Part shown: one piece after another, positions 15,698 through 26,132 of the stretch | How positions within the stretch are numbered: position 1 is the stretch's first letter | How the letters are laid out: each line of letters starts with the position of its first letter | Origin: Bacillota bacterium | GTDB taxonomy: Bacteria > Bacillota > Clostridia > Christensenellales > SZUA-584 | Length of the DNA stretch: 64,000 bases | NCBI GenBank assembly: GCA_023461435.1 | Contig: JAEYLC010000007.1 | Coordinates: 100,658 to 164,657, forward strand | Direction of reading: 5' to 3' | The notes under the pieces: generated by a model | Told to the model about the DNA's origin: nothing | The model's database searches: none | What the model saw: only the letters and a program-made list of their open reading frames with translations | Position numbers and translations under genes: made by a program

Positions 15698-18538
15698 ATG
15701 AAGAAAAAGATGATATGCTGGTTGCTGGCTCTGTTGCTTGTGCTCTCCTGCGCGCCGACAGCGCTGGCGGCAGACGATTCTCAAAGACAACAAAGAGGCA
15801 ATCTGCCAGATGTGACCGACAGTGAAGACCCCAAAGAAGAGGGCAAACTATCAACGCAAAGCGCTGAAGATTGGCAGGATTGGCGTGATGTCACCTATTT
15901 GATCGACGGTGACTGGCAATACTATGTGAACGACGACGGTTCCGCCACCATCACGGCTTATTTAGGCAGCGATACCGATGTCATCACCCCTCTCACTGTG
16001 GGCGGAAAAAATGTCACCGTCATTGGCACCGGTACTTTCGAAAACTTGTACGACTTAGAATCGGTCACCATATCGGAAGGCATCACACAGCTTGGTGACA
16101 TTGAATTTGAGGATGGATACGGCGGGACATATATTAATGGCCGAGTATTTACTTTCGCCGGTGTACTCACCATCTCTTTCCCGTCTACGCTTGCTGTGTT
16201 AGGTACGCAATCTTTTGCATATTGCTGGGATTTGGAGACCATCACCGTTGCACCGGGCAATCCGAATTTCAGAATTGTTGACGGTGTTTTATACAGCGGC
16301 GCGGGTGGCGCCAATAAAGTTTTGGAGTGCTATCCCGCCCAAAAAACCGATATCAGTTATGTTGTGCTATCGGGTGTGGAAAAAATTGCACCCGAAGCTG
16401 TCTGCGTCAATGATTATATTAAGCAAATCACCATTCCCAGCTCTGTCGCAGAAACATATGATGGTGTCTATGATTGCTATTATTTGGAAACAGTCAACAT
16501 TTCTGAGGGTGTCACCAGCATTGGCGGATTTAGTTTCTGCTGGAATTTAAAAAACGTCTCTCTTCCCAGCACGCTCATTGTAGTGGAAGAATCAGCTTTT
16601 GGAATTTGTGAAAAATTAACTCACATTACACTTCCCTCAGGCTTAAAAACAATCGGGGCATATGCGTTCAGCGCAAGCGGTCTCACGGATGTCACAATAC
16701 CGGCTCTGGTAGAAGATATTGGCCCTTCGGCATTTTCAAGCTGCTACGATTTGTCCGCCATCAATGTTGTCCCGTCCAACACGCACTACAAAAGCGTAGA
16801 CGGTGTTTTGTTTAACAAAGACGGCACATGGCTAATTATGTATCCTGTCGGAAAGGATGGCACCAGTTATACAGTTCCGAGTGGTACGAAGGTAATCACC
16901 CAAGATGCATTTTCGGATGCCGGATTAACACAGGTCAGCTTGCCGGATAGTCTGGAGGGGATTTGGGCTGGCGCTTTTTCATATAATAACCTGACAAGCA
17001 TCGTAATTCCTCAGAGTATGCGTTATATTGGTTGGCGAGCCTTTCAAGACAACCAACTGACAAGCGTCAGCATTCCGAAAAGTGTGGATTTTATCGGTTA
17101 TGGGGCATTTTCGTATAATCCGGACTTGAGCAATATCATTGTTTACAATGATACCGTTGATTATGACAGCTACGATGATGTATTTTATGGCTCGCCTAAA
17201 GTCGTTCTTTTCGGCAACACCGGTTCTACCACACAAACTTATGCACAAATATACGGTCTGCCGTTCAGCCCTATCCCCTCGTCCATATCACTGAATACCG
17301 CCTCCGCCACCCTTCTCGTGGGTACAACAGGCAAGCTTAACGCCACCACAACCCCTGCGGGCGCGAAAATGACATGGAGCAGCGATAACACGTCAGTGGT
17401 GTCTGTGGATTCCGACGGAAATATAAAGGCAAACGCCGTGGGCACGGCTACTGTGACCGCAACGAGCTTTGACAAATCGGCAAGCTGCACCGTCACTGTG
17501 ATCAATCTTACACCCGTCGGCATCAGCTGCACAAAAGCGGACGCCACGGTCTACGGCGCCGCTAACGGCTCGGTCACCGTCTCGGCCTCGGGAGGCAACA
17601 GCGGCCGCTACGAATATTCAATCAATGGCGGCTCAAGCTGGCAAGGCTCCGGCACCTTCGGCGGCCTCGCCGCAGGCAATTACACAGCTGCCGTGCGTGA
17701 CGCGGGCTTCCCAAGCAACTCCGTTACCCAAGCCGTGTCGGTGGGTCAGCCTACCTACATGGGCGCTGTCGCCGCGAAGAAAATACCCTCCAAGGTCAAC
17801 GCAGGCAACGCGCTCACCATTACTCCCCCCGTAGCGCCCAAGGGCTATACGGTGCAGTCCATAACCTACTCTTCCAGCAATCCCGCTGTCGCGACGGTGG
17901 ACGCGAGCGGTACCGTGACGTTCCTCGCGGGCGGCAAGGTGACGATCATCACCAAGGTCGTGTCTACAACCGTCGATAAGAAGGGCAAGATCAAGACGAA
18001 GACCACCACGGTGAAAAAGACGATCACCGTCAAGCAGCCGGTCGCGTCGATATCGCTGAACCTTGGCAATACAACGATTGCACGCACGCAAAAAGTGAAG
18101 CTGACACCGTCCATAGCGCCTGCCACCGCGAGCAGCAAAAAGGTGAAGTGGACAACCAGCAATAAAAAGGTGGCGACTGTATCAAGCTCCGGTGTGGTGA
18201 CCGGCAAAGCGGGCGGCACAGCGGTGATCACCTGCACGGCAGCGGACGGAAGCCGCGTCGTGGCCAGCTGTACTGTGACAGTCACGCCGATTTATCCGAC
18301 GGGCGTCAAAATGTCCAAGGCCGCGCTCACGGTGAAAACAGGCAAGACAGCTTCGCTGAAAGCCACGGTTGCGCCGAAAAACACCGACTTTAAAACGGTC
18401 ACATGGGCCAGCAGCAATGCGGCTGTCGCAACCGTCGACGCTAAGGGCAAGATCAAGGGGATTGCGCCGGGCACAGCCGTCATCACGGTAACCACGAGCA
18501 GCGGGCAAACCGCCTCATGTACCGTCACGGTGAAATAG
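15698..18538 (+). CDS. Secreted BspA-type leucine-rich repeat surface protein with Big2 and SprB-like repeats
   Basis: A 946-residue exported protein. A signal peptide (residues 1-25, cut after ALAA) is followed by about nine LRR_5/BspA repeats (residues ~60-520) with recurring units like LTSVSIPKSVDFIGYGAFSY. Then come a Big2 domain (~525-600), an SprB-like repeat (~605-680, SASGGNSGRYEYSINGGSS and GLAAGNYTAAVRDAG) and three more Big2 domains to the C-terminus. BspA repeats bind host or bacterial surface ligands and Big2 domains act as stalks. There is no LPXTG motif, SLH domain or C-terminal anchor, so it is either freely secreted or held non-covalently. The LRR half is visibly more AT-rich than the Big2 half, suggesting fusion of parts of different origin. 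AAAGGAG precedes the ATG. Confidence 0.93.
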   Translation: MKKKMICWLLALLLVLSCAPTALAADDSQRQQRGNLPDVTDSEDPKEEGKLSTQSAEDWQDWRDVTYLIDGDWQYYVNDDGSATITAYLGSDTDVITPLTVGGKNVTVIGTGTFENLYDLESVTISEGITQLGDIEFEDGYGGTYINGRVFTFAGVLTISFPSTLAVLGTQSFAYCWDLETITVAPGNPNFRIVDGVLYSGAGGANKVLECYPAQKTDISYVVLSGVEKIAPEAVCVNDYIKQITIPSSVAETYDGVYDCYYLETVNISEGVTSIGGFSFCWNLKNVSLPSTLIVVEESAFGICEKLTHITLPSGLKTIGAYAFSASGLTDVTIPALVEDIGPSAFSSCYDLSAINVVPSNTHYKSVDGVLFNKDGTWLIMYPVGKDGTSYTVPSGTKVITQDAFSDAGLTQVSLPDSLEGIWAGAFSYNNLTSIVIPQSMRYIGWRAFQDNQLTSVSIPKSVDFIGYGAFSYNPDLSNIIVYNDTVDYDSYDDVFYGSPKVVLFGNTGSTTQTYAQIYGLPFSPIPSSISLNTASATLLVGTTGKLNATTTPAGAKMTWSSDNTSVVSVDSDGNIKANAVGTATVTATSFDKSASCTVTVINLTPVGISCTKADATVYGAANGSVTVSASGGNSGRYEYSINGGSSWQGSGTFGGLAAGNYTAAVRDAGFPSNSVTQAVSVGQPTYMGAVAAKKIPSKVNAGNALTITPPVAPKGYTVQSITYSSSNPAVATVDASGTVTFLAGGKVTIITKVVSTTVDKKGKIKTKTTTVKKTITVKQPVASISLNLGNTTIARTQKVKLTPSIAPATASSKKVKWTTSNKKVATVSSSGVVTGKAGGTAVITCTAADGSRVVASCTVTVTPIYPTGVKMSKAALTVKTGKTASLKATVAPKNTDFKTVTWASSNAAVATVDAKGKIKGIAPGTAVITVTTSSGQTASCTVTVK

Positions 18539-18554
18539 GTAACTTCGTAATCAT

Positions 18555-18583
18555 AAAGGCCGCTGAAAAATTCAGCGGCCTTT
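18555..18583. terminator. Bidirectional terminator between the surface protein and hisC
   Basis: Perfect 13-bp stem AAAGGCCGCTGAA / TTCAGCGGCCTTT with a 3-nt loop, in the gap between convergent genes. Confidence 0.9.
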
Positions 18584-18612
18584 CACATTCAAAGACTATT
18601 GTGTTTATCCCC

Positions 18613-19671
<1,059 letters not shown>

Positions 19672-19720
19672 AGCAAACCTCCAAGGTTTTTTTTCATATT
19701 AACACAGCCGCACAAAAAGA

Positions 19721-19749
19721 TTAACAGTTTTTTCAGTCTGTGATAAAAT
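19721..19749 (+). promoter_or_regulatory. Promoter of tag, predicted leaderless
   Basis: TTAACA (19721-19726), 17-bp spacer, TAAAAT (19744-19749), then six bases to the ATG at 19756. No Shine-Dalgarno sequence precedes the ATG. Confidence 0.6.
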
Positions 19750-19755
19750 CAGCAT

Positions 19756-20253
19756 ATGAACAGATGCAGTTGGGCCAGCGGCAGCGACGAGTTGATGCGC
19801 GATTACCACGACAACGAATTCGGGCGAAGAAAAAACAGCGACAAAGCGCTGCTTGAGAAGCTGTGCCTTGAATGCTTTCAGGCGGGGCTAAGCTGGCGCA
19901 CCGTGCTTTACAAGCGCGAGGCGTTCCGCCGCGCGTTTTACGGCTTTGACCCGGGCCGGGTGGCCCTCATGACGCAGGATGACGTGGAAAGGCTTATGCA
20001 GGACAGCGGCATCATACGCAACCGTCTTAAAATCGAAGCGACGGTTCACAACGCGCGCCTGCATCTCGTTCAGTTTCCTATTGAGGGTAGCTTTGCCGCC
20101 TATGTCTACAGCTTCACGGACGGGGGCGCGCTCTGCCGCGATTTCAAAAAGCGCGGTTATCGCTTTCTCGGGCCCACGATCTGCGAATCGTTCCTCGGCA
20201 GCGTGGGCGCCATTGAGGGCCACGAGCCCTGCTGCGATCTTTACAACAGTTAA
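19756..20253 (+). CDS. tag: DNA-3-methyladenine glycosylase I
   Basis: A 165-residue Tag enzyme that removes 3-methyladenine from alkylated DNA. The N-terminus MNRCSWASG and YHDNEFGRR gives zinc ligands Cys4 and His18, with the partner His/Cys in EGHEPCCDL near the C-terminus. The catalytic segment LCLECFQAGLSWRTVL carries the conserved Glu. It is about 20 residues shorter than the E. coli protein because the C-terminal tail after the zinc site is short. The stop codon overlaps that of convergent lplA (sequence TTAA shared). Confidence 0.93.
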   Translation: MNRCSWASGSDELMRDYHDNEFGRRKNSDKALLEKLCLECFQAGLSWRTVLYKREAFRRAFYGFDPGRVALMTQDDVERLMQDSGIIRNRLKIEATVHNARLHLVQFPIEGSFAAYVYSFTDGGALCRDFKKRGYRFLGPTICESFLGSVGAIEGHEPCCDLYNS

Positions 20254-21236
20254 TACGCCTTTTCGATGAAAAACTCGGCCATGTCGCGCGCCATCTGCCT
20301 GCGATCGTCCGAGACATCCATATCCTTAAGGCGCTGCGCGAGCTGCTTTGAATGGAACGGCGCGCCGATGAACACGCACGGCAGCGCGTCGATGAAATCC
20401 GCGTCGAGCGCGTCCGAATACACGTGCGCGTCCGTCACCTTGCCGTCCTTGAGCGAAAAATAAAAGTCCACACGCCCCCACGGGAACCGCACGCCCGTCT
20501 CGATATCAAAGCTCGGCGAACATCCAAGCTTCCACTCCCACGACGCGTTGCGCGCCTCAATCGCCGCCACGGCCTGCGTATCCTTTATCTCCAACGGCTC
20601 AAACGGGCCGTAAATCTTTGCAAAGCTCTCGCAAAGCGCCCCCACCATCTTTTGAACGGTGATTTCGGGATTGCGCTCCTTTAAGTTGCAGACGCGCGCG
20701 CGCACCGATTCCACGCCCTTTGAGACGATTTTGTCCTGCGACACCGAAAGATACCGCGCGAGCCGCGTCATATCGGCGTCGATCAGTATCGTGCCGTGAT
20801 GAAACGCGCTCGTCTTCTTATAGCAAAACGCGTTGCCCGAGAATTTCGCGCCTTCCGAAAGTATATCGTTGCGGCCTGAAAACTCGGCATCGATGCCAAG
20901 CGACTTCACCGCCTCGAGTATCACGCTGAGCTGGCGGTTCAGATCGTAATCGTTTTTATCCACAATGAATGAAAAATTGAGGTTGCCCATATCGTGAAAC
21001 ACCGCGCCGCCGCCCGATATGCGCCGCGCGAGCTTGCCGCCCTCGCTTTCGAGCAGCGCGTGGCGGCATTCCTTCCAGGCGTTCTGGTTCTTGCCGATCA
21101 CGACGGTGTTCTGGTTCTGATAGAGATACAGCACGCACGTTTCAGCGGGCAGATTGTTTAAAACATACTCCTCCAGCGCGAGATTGTGCCACGGGCATAC
21201 CGAATCCGACATATGAAAATAAAAGTGTTTGAGCAT
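20250..21236 (-). CDS. lplA: Lipoate-protein ligase A
   Basis: A 328-residue lipoate ligase that activates lipoate with ATP and attaches it to lipoyl domains of 2-oxoacid dehydrogenases or GcvH. The conserved core RRISGGGAVFHDMGNLNFS, the lysine segment KFSGNAFCYKK and HGTILID are all visible, followed by the C-terminal accessory domain, so it is the two-domain form. The start at 21236 has GGGAGGA six bases upstream; an in-frame TTG at 21251 lies within that ribosome site. No lipoyl-domain substrate is encoded nearby. Confidence 0.93.
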   Translation of the reverse strand: MLKHFYFHMSDSVCPWHNLALEEYVLNNLPAETCVLYLYQNQNTVVIGKNQNAWKECRHALLESEGGKLARRISGGGAVFHDMGNLNFSFIVDKNDYDLNRQLSVILEAVKSLGIDAEFSGRNDILSEGAKFSGNAFCYKKTSAFHHGTILIDADMTRLARYLSVSQDKIVSKGVESVRARVCNLKERNPEITVQKMVGALCESFAKIYGPFEPLEIKDTQAVAAIEARNASWEWKLGCSPSFDIETGVRFPWGRVDFYFSLKDGKVTDAHVYSDALDADFIDALPCVFIGAPFHSKQLAQRLKDMDVSDDRRQMARDMAEFFIEKAY

Positions 21237-21444
21237 CTGTTGTCCTCCCAATATGGATTGATGCCACTATACCACAACGGCTGCCCGCTTGCCATGCCGA
21301 TTTTTAGTCAGCAAACGGCGGTCGTATAATCGCATTCTATATAATACTAGCCAAGGTACTTTTTATCCCATTTTTGTTTGTTTATTCGGGTACTTTTGAT
21401 ATAATAGAATATATTGTATATATTGCCCGGAAAGGGAAGTGATT

Positions 21445-21771
21445 ATGATGACACAGTCAAGCAAAAGAATAGGGCTCGGCTCGCTTTCTTTGTTGCTTCT
21501 CCTGTTCGGTGTTTTGTTTACCATATCGCTCGGAGACCGTTGCTATGGCGACATCATACTGCGCTTTTTCGGGCTTAGGGCATGGTCTAACGGCACAAAC
21601 GGCTTTCATCTGACGATATTCTATTCACTTATATTTTTCATCCCCTCATTTGCGGTGGGGTATAAGTTCAATGCGAATTTGGGCGCAGCATCCGGCAAAA
21701 AGCTGTCGTTCTTTGCATGCGTGTTCATTTTTCTGCTGCTGTTGCTGTTGGTTATCAGCTCATCATTATGA
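21445..21771 (+). CDS. Small membrane protein of unknown function
   Basis: A 108-residue protein with three predicted membrane segments (about residues 10-30, 50-72 and 85-105) and a short loop GDRCYGDIILRFFGLRAWS between the first two. I recognise no family. AAAGGGA lies seven bases before the ATG at 21445, preferred to the in-frame GTG at 21439. An extended -10 (TGATATAAT) lies about 45 bp upstream. It stands alone, followed by a dispersed repeat. Confidence 0.7.
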   Translation: MMTQSSKRIGLGSLSLLLLLFGVLFTISLGDRCYGDIILRFFGLRAWSNGTNGFHLTIFYSLIFFIPSFAVGYKFNANLGAASGKKLSFFACVFIFLLLLLLVISSSL

Positions 21772-21794
21772 GTGTTTCAAACGGCAAAGCCAGA

Positions 21795-21942
21795 CTTGAT
21801 GAAAAAACCCTATCTGTCATGCTGAGGAGCGGAGCGACGTGACTACGAAGTGGAGAGCATCCCATATTCACTGCTAGTTGCCATGGGATGCTTCACTCTG
21901 CTGGCGCTTCGTTCAGCATGACAGAGAGATGCTTTTATCAAG
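21795..21942. repeat. MITE-like dispersed repeat, copy 1
   Basis: A ~148-bp non-coding inverted-repeat element. The outer arms are CTTGATGAAAA (21795-21805) and TTTTATCAAG (21933-21942). An inner perfect 13-bp inverted repeat TCTGTCATGCTGA / TCAGCATGACAGA occupies 21813-21825 and 21913-21925. A third nested pair, AGCATCCCAT / ATGGGATGCT, lies at 21856-21865 and 21883-21892. Related copies lie near 35211 and 58375. Confidence 0.8.
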
Positions 21943-22005
21943 CTGAGCTTCTAAGAAATTCAAAGTTTCTTATCGCCTGATCCTTTTAATTCTGATTGAT
22001 CAGCG

Positions 22006-23763
22006 CTAAAATCCTTGCGTTTTGAGTATGAACTGCACCGTCGCGTCGTTTCTCTCGTCCATAAACGAGCTGTAATCATCGGCCATTTGAGAAAGCCTGT
22101 CAAGATACGCTTCCATGCCGTCGATGTTGTCCTTGAGCGGCCGGAGGCCTTCCTCACCGAGGTCTGAGATGCCGCCTTTGAGCCGGGCCATGCCGTCCAC
22201 CAGCTCATCGAGCGCACTGATCAGCTGCGGCGCCTGGGACGCTGCGTCCGAAGCGCCTGCGGAAAGATCGTCCGCGCCGCCCGCGAGCTTGCCTGCGGCG
22301 CCGCTCAGCGCCGCGCAAGCCGACTGCAGCTGATAAGCGCCGTCCAGCAGCTGCAGGCAGGACGCGTACAGCGACGCGCTGCCACTGCGCAGCTGATCGA
22401 CGCTGCTCGTGAAATCCGTTGAAAAGCCCGTATACAGCTGCTGCATACCGCCGTTGAGCTGCGCGGATGCGGTCTTCAAATCCGCTGCCAAACCCGCAAG
22501 CGTATTGATCGCGGACTGCTGGCCGCTGAGCCCGGCGCTGAGCGCATTATAAGCCGGGTTGGCCGGGTCGGCTGCCAGAAGCGACCCCGCAATGCCTGAC
22601 AACGAAGAATTGCTCGACGAGAGGCCGCCGAGCCCCGCGCCAAGTCCGCCCACGCCGCTGTCCACACCCGCCGCGAGATCGTTGAGATCCGATATATTTT
22701 TCGTGATGCCCGCCACTGAAGCCTGAAGCGTGCTGGCTCCCGTGTCAAAAGCCGCGAACGATGCCGCAAAAGCGGACATCCCCGCGTAAAAATCGTCCGC
22801 CGCGCTCTTGAGCGCCCTGGCGTTTGAGTGCAATGTATCGGTGCCGTTTTCAAGCGACGACGTGCCCGAGGAAAGGTCGCTCATGCCGCTTTGCATATCC
22901 TTCGCGGCGCTCCTCATCTCTTTGAGGCCGCTGAGCAGCGCATCCGCGCCCGACTGCATGTCATCCGCGCCCGCGAGCAGCTCGTCCGCGCCATCCGTCA
23001 GACCGTCGATATCGATCACGTCGCCGAAGGTGTCAAGCCCGGGCAGCGCTTTGGGCAGCACGATAATGCTGATGGGCTCCAGACTCATTTGCGTGCCGAA
23101 CAGCGTGAATGAAAACGTGCTTTCGGGCAGCGGAAATGCCGAATACGTCACCGTGTAATTGGAGCCCGCAAGCACCGCTGAGGCCGTATCGGGGATTTTC
23201 AGCACGCTGTACATGCCGCTGCCTAAAGACAGAGACACCTGCACCGCAAACGGCGTCATAATCTCGCGGTCCGTGAGCTCGTCGATCTCGCCCGTTCCTG
23301 AATCATTTCTCACTGTCATCTCGATTTTGAGCTCGCCCGCCTTCCCCGCAATGTCTTCCGGCTTCATTTTCTTGCCGTTCAGGGTATAAGCGATGTCAAA
23401 GCTCACGGGCAAGGCCTTTTGCGTTTCGCCCTGATAGTAAAAGCCGTCTTCTCCCTCAAGCCCGGCGGGCCAGGTGATCCTGTCGCCGTCGATAATAGGG
23501 GCATCCGGGCCTGACAGATTTTTCACCTGTGTATACGCGCCGTAATCCACGATCTCACCGTCAGTAAAAAAGCGGTTGACCACGGTCGCGCCCGAATAGC
23601 TGCCGTCGTTACCGAGCACGGCGTATACCGTCTCACTCTTTGGTTTATCGGTATTGGCCTGCGCCGCCGCGGAGCCTGAGAAACCGGCGGCGAATACCGC
23701 CGCCGCTGTGACGAGCGCGCCCACCCTCAGCGCCTGATTCTTCGAAAGCATCAAAAGCTTCAT
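22006..23763 (-). CDS. Secreted heptad-repeat (xxxLxxG) protein, partner of the MMPL exporter
   Basis: A 585-residue exported protein with an N-terminal signal/anchor (about residues 10-35, ending AAAQA), a beta-rich domain to about residue 260, and a long helical region full of heptads such as DGADELLAGADDMQSGADAL. This X-X-X-Leu-X-X-Gly pattern is known from the periplasmic parts of YhgE/Pip-type proteins and from partners of Gram-positive MMPL transporters. It starts four bases after the MMPL gene stop, with AGGGGA upstream, so the two are one operon. It probably forms a coiled-coil stalk or gating element for the exporter. There is no C-terminal membrane domain as in full YhgE. Confidence 0.8.
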   Translation of the reverse strand: MKLLMLSKNQALRVGALVTAAAVFAAGFSGSAAAQANTDKPKSETVYAVLGNDGSYSGATVVNRFFTDGEIVDYGAYTQVKNLSGPDAPIIDGDRITWPAGLEGEDGFYYQGETQKALPVSFDIAYTLNGKKMKPEDIAGKAGELKIEMTVRNDSGTGEIDELTDREIMTPFAVQVSLSLGSGMYSVLKIPDTASAVLAGSNYTVTYSAFPLPESTFSFTLFGTQMSLEPISIIVLPKALPGLDTFGDVIDIDGLTDGADELLAGADDMQSGADALLSGLKEMRSAAKDMQSGMSDLSSGTSSLENGTDTLHSNARALKSAADDFYAGMSAFAASFAAFDTGASTLQASVAGITKNISDLNDLAAGVDSGVGGLGAGLGGLSSSNSSLSGIAGSLLAADPANPAYNALSAGLSGQQSAINTLAGLAADLKTASAQLNGGMQQLYTGFSTDFTSSVDQLRSGSASLYASCLQLLDGAYQLQSACAALSGAAGKLAGGADDLSAGASDAASQAPQLISALDELVDGMARLKGGISDLGEEGLRPLKDNIDGMEAYLDRLSQMADDYSSFMDERNDATVQFILKTQGF

Positions 23764-23767
23764 ATCA

Positions 23768-25846
23768 TCATCCCCTGTTCTTACTTTTACGCAAAGATAA
23801 TGTCGTGAATCGTAGAGCCTTATCAAACAAAATGAACAGCGCGGGCAGCGCAAACATGATGACCACAAAGCTGATCAGCGCGCCGCGCCCCACCACCGAC
23901 GCGATTTCGCGCGTCGCCTTGATCGAGCTGACCGTCGTGATGGAAAGCGTCGCGAAATAGAACGTGAGCACGCTCGTGAGCATCGGCTTTGTCGCCGTGG
24001 CAATCGCCTGCCTGATGGCCGTCTTCGGGTCGTCGGTCTCGCGCCTGAATTCCACATAGCGCGACGTGAACAGTATCGCGTAGTCCACCGTCGCGCCGAG
24101 CTGTATCGAGTTCACGAGCACGGGCGTTAAAAATATCATGTCTTCCCCGAAATAAAAATCCCAGCCCACATTGATATAGATTGCGGCTTTGATGACAGCC
24201 ACGAGGAACACGGGAATCAGCAGCGAGCGGAAGGCGATCATGATAATCAGGAATATGAACACCATCGAGATGATATCGACGACTAAATTATCGGTGTCCG
24301 CGGTGGAGGCCATATCCGTTGCGCTTGCGTATGAACCCGTCACATAGCTGTCTTCACCGAAACACGCCCGCGCTGCGTTGCGCACATCGCCGATCGCCGC
24401 AAACAACGTATCGTTGTCCATACCGCGCTGCATCGTCACGGTGAATCGGCGGTAAGTGTCGCCGATGTATGTGTTTTTCAGCGCATCGGGTATAAACGCG
24501 TCCGGCACTGCCGCCGCCGCGCTGTCCGAATATGCGGCGACATCACGCACGCTTGGGAGCGCCTTGATCTGCGCGACCGCCGCGGGTTCCTGGCTGGCCA
24601 GCGTTTTGCCGTACAGCACATGCACGGTATCGGTGATGCCGAAGGTATCGCTGATCTTTTCGGACGCGATGATGGGCTTGGTGTCCTCCGGCATGAATTT
24701 GTCCGAGGTATAATAATACTGCTGGTTTGCGCTGCCGATGATGCCGGGAACCAGCGCGGCCACCACCACCGCAAGCAGCACGAAGCGGTATTTGATCAGC
24801 GGGCCCGAAAGCTTTTGAAAAGAGGGCATCAGCACGCGGTGCCTACGCTTGCCAAGCGGGTATGTCGCGAGTATCGCGCACGGCAGGAACGTCATGCTGA
24901 TGACAAGGCTGAAAATCACGCCCTTGCAAAGCACGATGCCGATATCCGCGCCGATTTGATTTTGCATGAACATCAGCGCCATAAAGCCCGCGCAGTCCGT
25001 CAGCGCGCTCGAGGAGATCGCGGTCAGCGTCGCGCGCATCGACGAGACCATCGCTGCGTTCACGTCGCCGCTTAACGTCTTCAAATCTTCCTCAAAGCGG
25101 TGAATCAGAAATATCGAAAAGTCCATCGAGATAGCAAGCTGCAGTATGGCCGCGATGGCCACCGTGAGGAACGATATCTGGTCTCTCAATAAAAAGTTGG
25201 TGCCGTAATTGAGCACGATCGCGATGCCGATGTTGACGATACACAGCAGCGGCGCAGCATATGAGGAGAGCGAAATCGCGAGTATTAAAATCAGTATGCC
25301 CCCCGCAATGGCGAGATAAAGCCCCTGCTCACGCTGCAAGGTTTCCCGCAGCTCGCTTAAAACGACAGGCTGCCCGCCGAAATACTCGCCGTCCTCCATC
25401 ATAGCGGAAATCTCACCGACCGCGGCCTCGGAAAAGTCGCTTTGATCCTCCCCCTCAAACTGTACGATGAGTATCGTGGCGTCGCCTTTTTTAAACTGCG
25501 CGAGCGCATCGCCGGAAAGAAAAGCCTCGGGCATGTAGATATCGAGCACATCGTCCATCCACTGAACGGTTTTGACGCCATTAATGGCTTCAATGCGCCG
25601 CTTTAAATCCTTCGCCTGCCAGTTTTCTCTGCCTTCGATAAGAACGTAGCCTTGCGCGGAGGACGAAAACTCCTCGTTTTCTATGGTGCTGCCCGCAATG
25701 GAGTTGGCCCCTTTGGGCATGAATGCGGACATTTCAAAGCTGGTTTTCACAAGCGGTATGCCGAAGAGCGAAGCCCCGCAGCATAGGAGTATAAAGATAA
25801 TGACGATATATTTATGACGTACCAAAAGTTTAAAGAGTCTGTTCAT
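23768..25846 (-). CDS. MMPL/RND superfamily exporter
   Basis: A 692-residue transporter with the repeated RND layout: one helix, an extracytoplasmic domain, then five or six helices, all twice. Conserved stretches are AAILQLAISMDFSIFLIHRFEE in helix 4 of the first half (shown in part) and QLGATVDYAILFTSRYVE in the second, with the MDF and VDYA acidic residues used for proton coupling. MMPL proteins export lipids, siderophores or peptides. The start MNRLFKLL at 25846 is chosen over the upstream ATG because GGTGG precedes it. It is followed by a heptad-repeat secreted partner; no dedicated regulator is adjacent. Confidence 0.92.
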   Translation of the reverse strand: MNRLFKLLVRHKYIVIIFILLCCGASLFGIPLVKTSFEMSAFMPKGANSIAGSTIENEEFSSSAQGYVLIEGRENWQAKDLKRRIEAINGVKTVQWMDDVLDIYMPEAFLSGDALAQFKKGDATILIVQFEGEDQSDFSEAAVGEISAMMEDGEYFGGQPVVLSELRETLQREQGLYLAIAGGILILILAISLSSYAAPLLCIVNIGIAIVLNYGTNFLLRDQISFLTVAIAAILQLAISMDFSIFLIHRFEEDLKTLSGDVNAAMVSSMRATLTAISSSALTDCAGFMALMFMQNQIGADIGIVLCKGVIFSLVISMTFLPCAILATYPLGKRRHRVLMPSFQKLSGPLIKYRFVLLAVVVAALVPGIIGSANQQYYYTSDKFMPEDTKPIIASEKISDTFGITDTVHVLYGKTLASQEPAAVAQIKALPSVRDVAAYSDSAAAAVPDAFIPDALKNTYIGDTYRRFTVTMQRGMDNDTLFAAIGDVRNAARACFGEDSYVTGSYASATDMASTADTDNLVVDIISMVFIFLIIMIAFRSLLIPVFLVAVIKAAIYINVGWDFYFGEDMIFLTPVLVNSIQLGATVDYAILFTSRYVEFRRETDDPKTAIRQAIATATKPMLTSVLTFYFATLSITTVSSIKATREIASVVGRGALISFVVIMFALPALFILFDKALRFTTLSLRKSKNRG

Positions 25847-26132
25847 ACAGCTACCACCCAACATCTGGCTACCAGAAATTATAACAAATATCATGTATGC
25901 ACTCAAGCCGCCATTCATCTCAGTTCATCCAAAAACGCTCATTAAAGCATAAATTTCGCCAAAGATAATCCGGGTTATCATATCACGCGAATATACGCAG
26001 TTTTGCGCAGTTTCATGATCGATACCCGCAAATTTTTTGCGCAGGGCAGGAACGGTGCATAGACGCACCGAATATAGAATATACTCCCATAATTAGACGA
26101 TTACCGTCAAGCGAGATTGTAAGGAGGACCGC

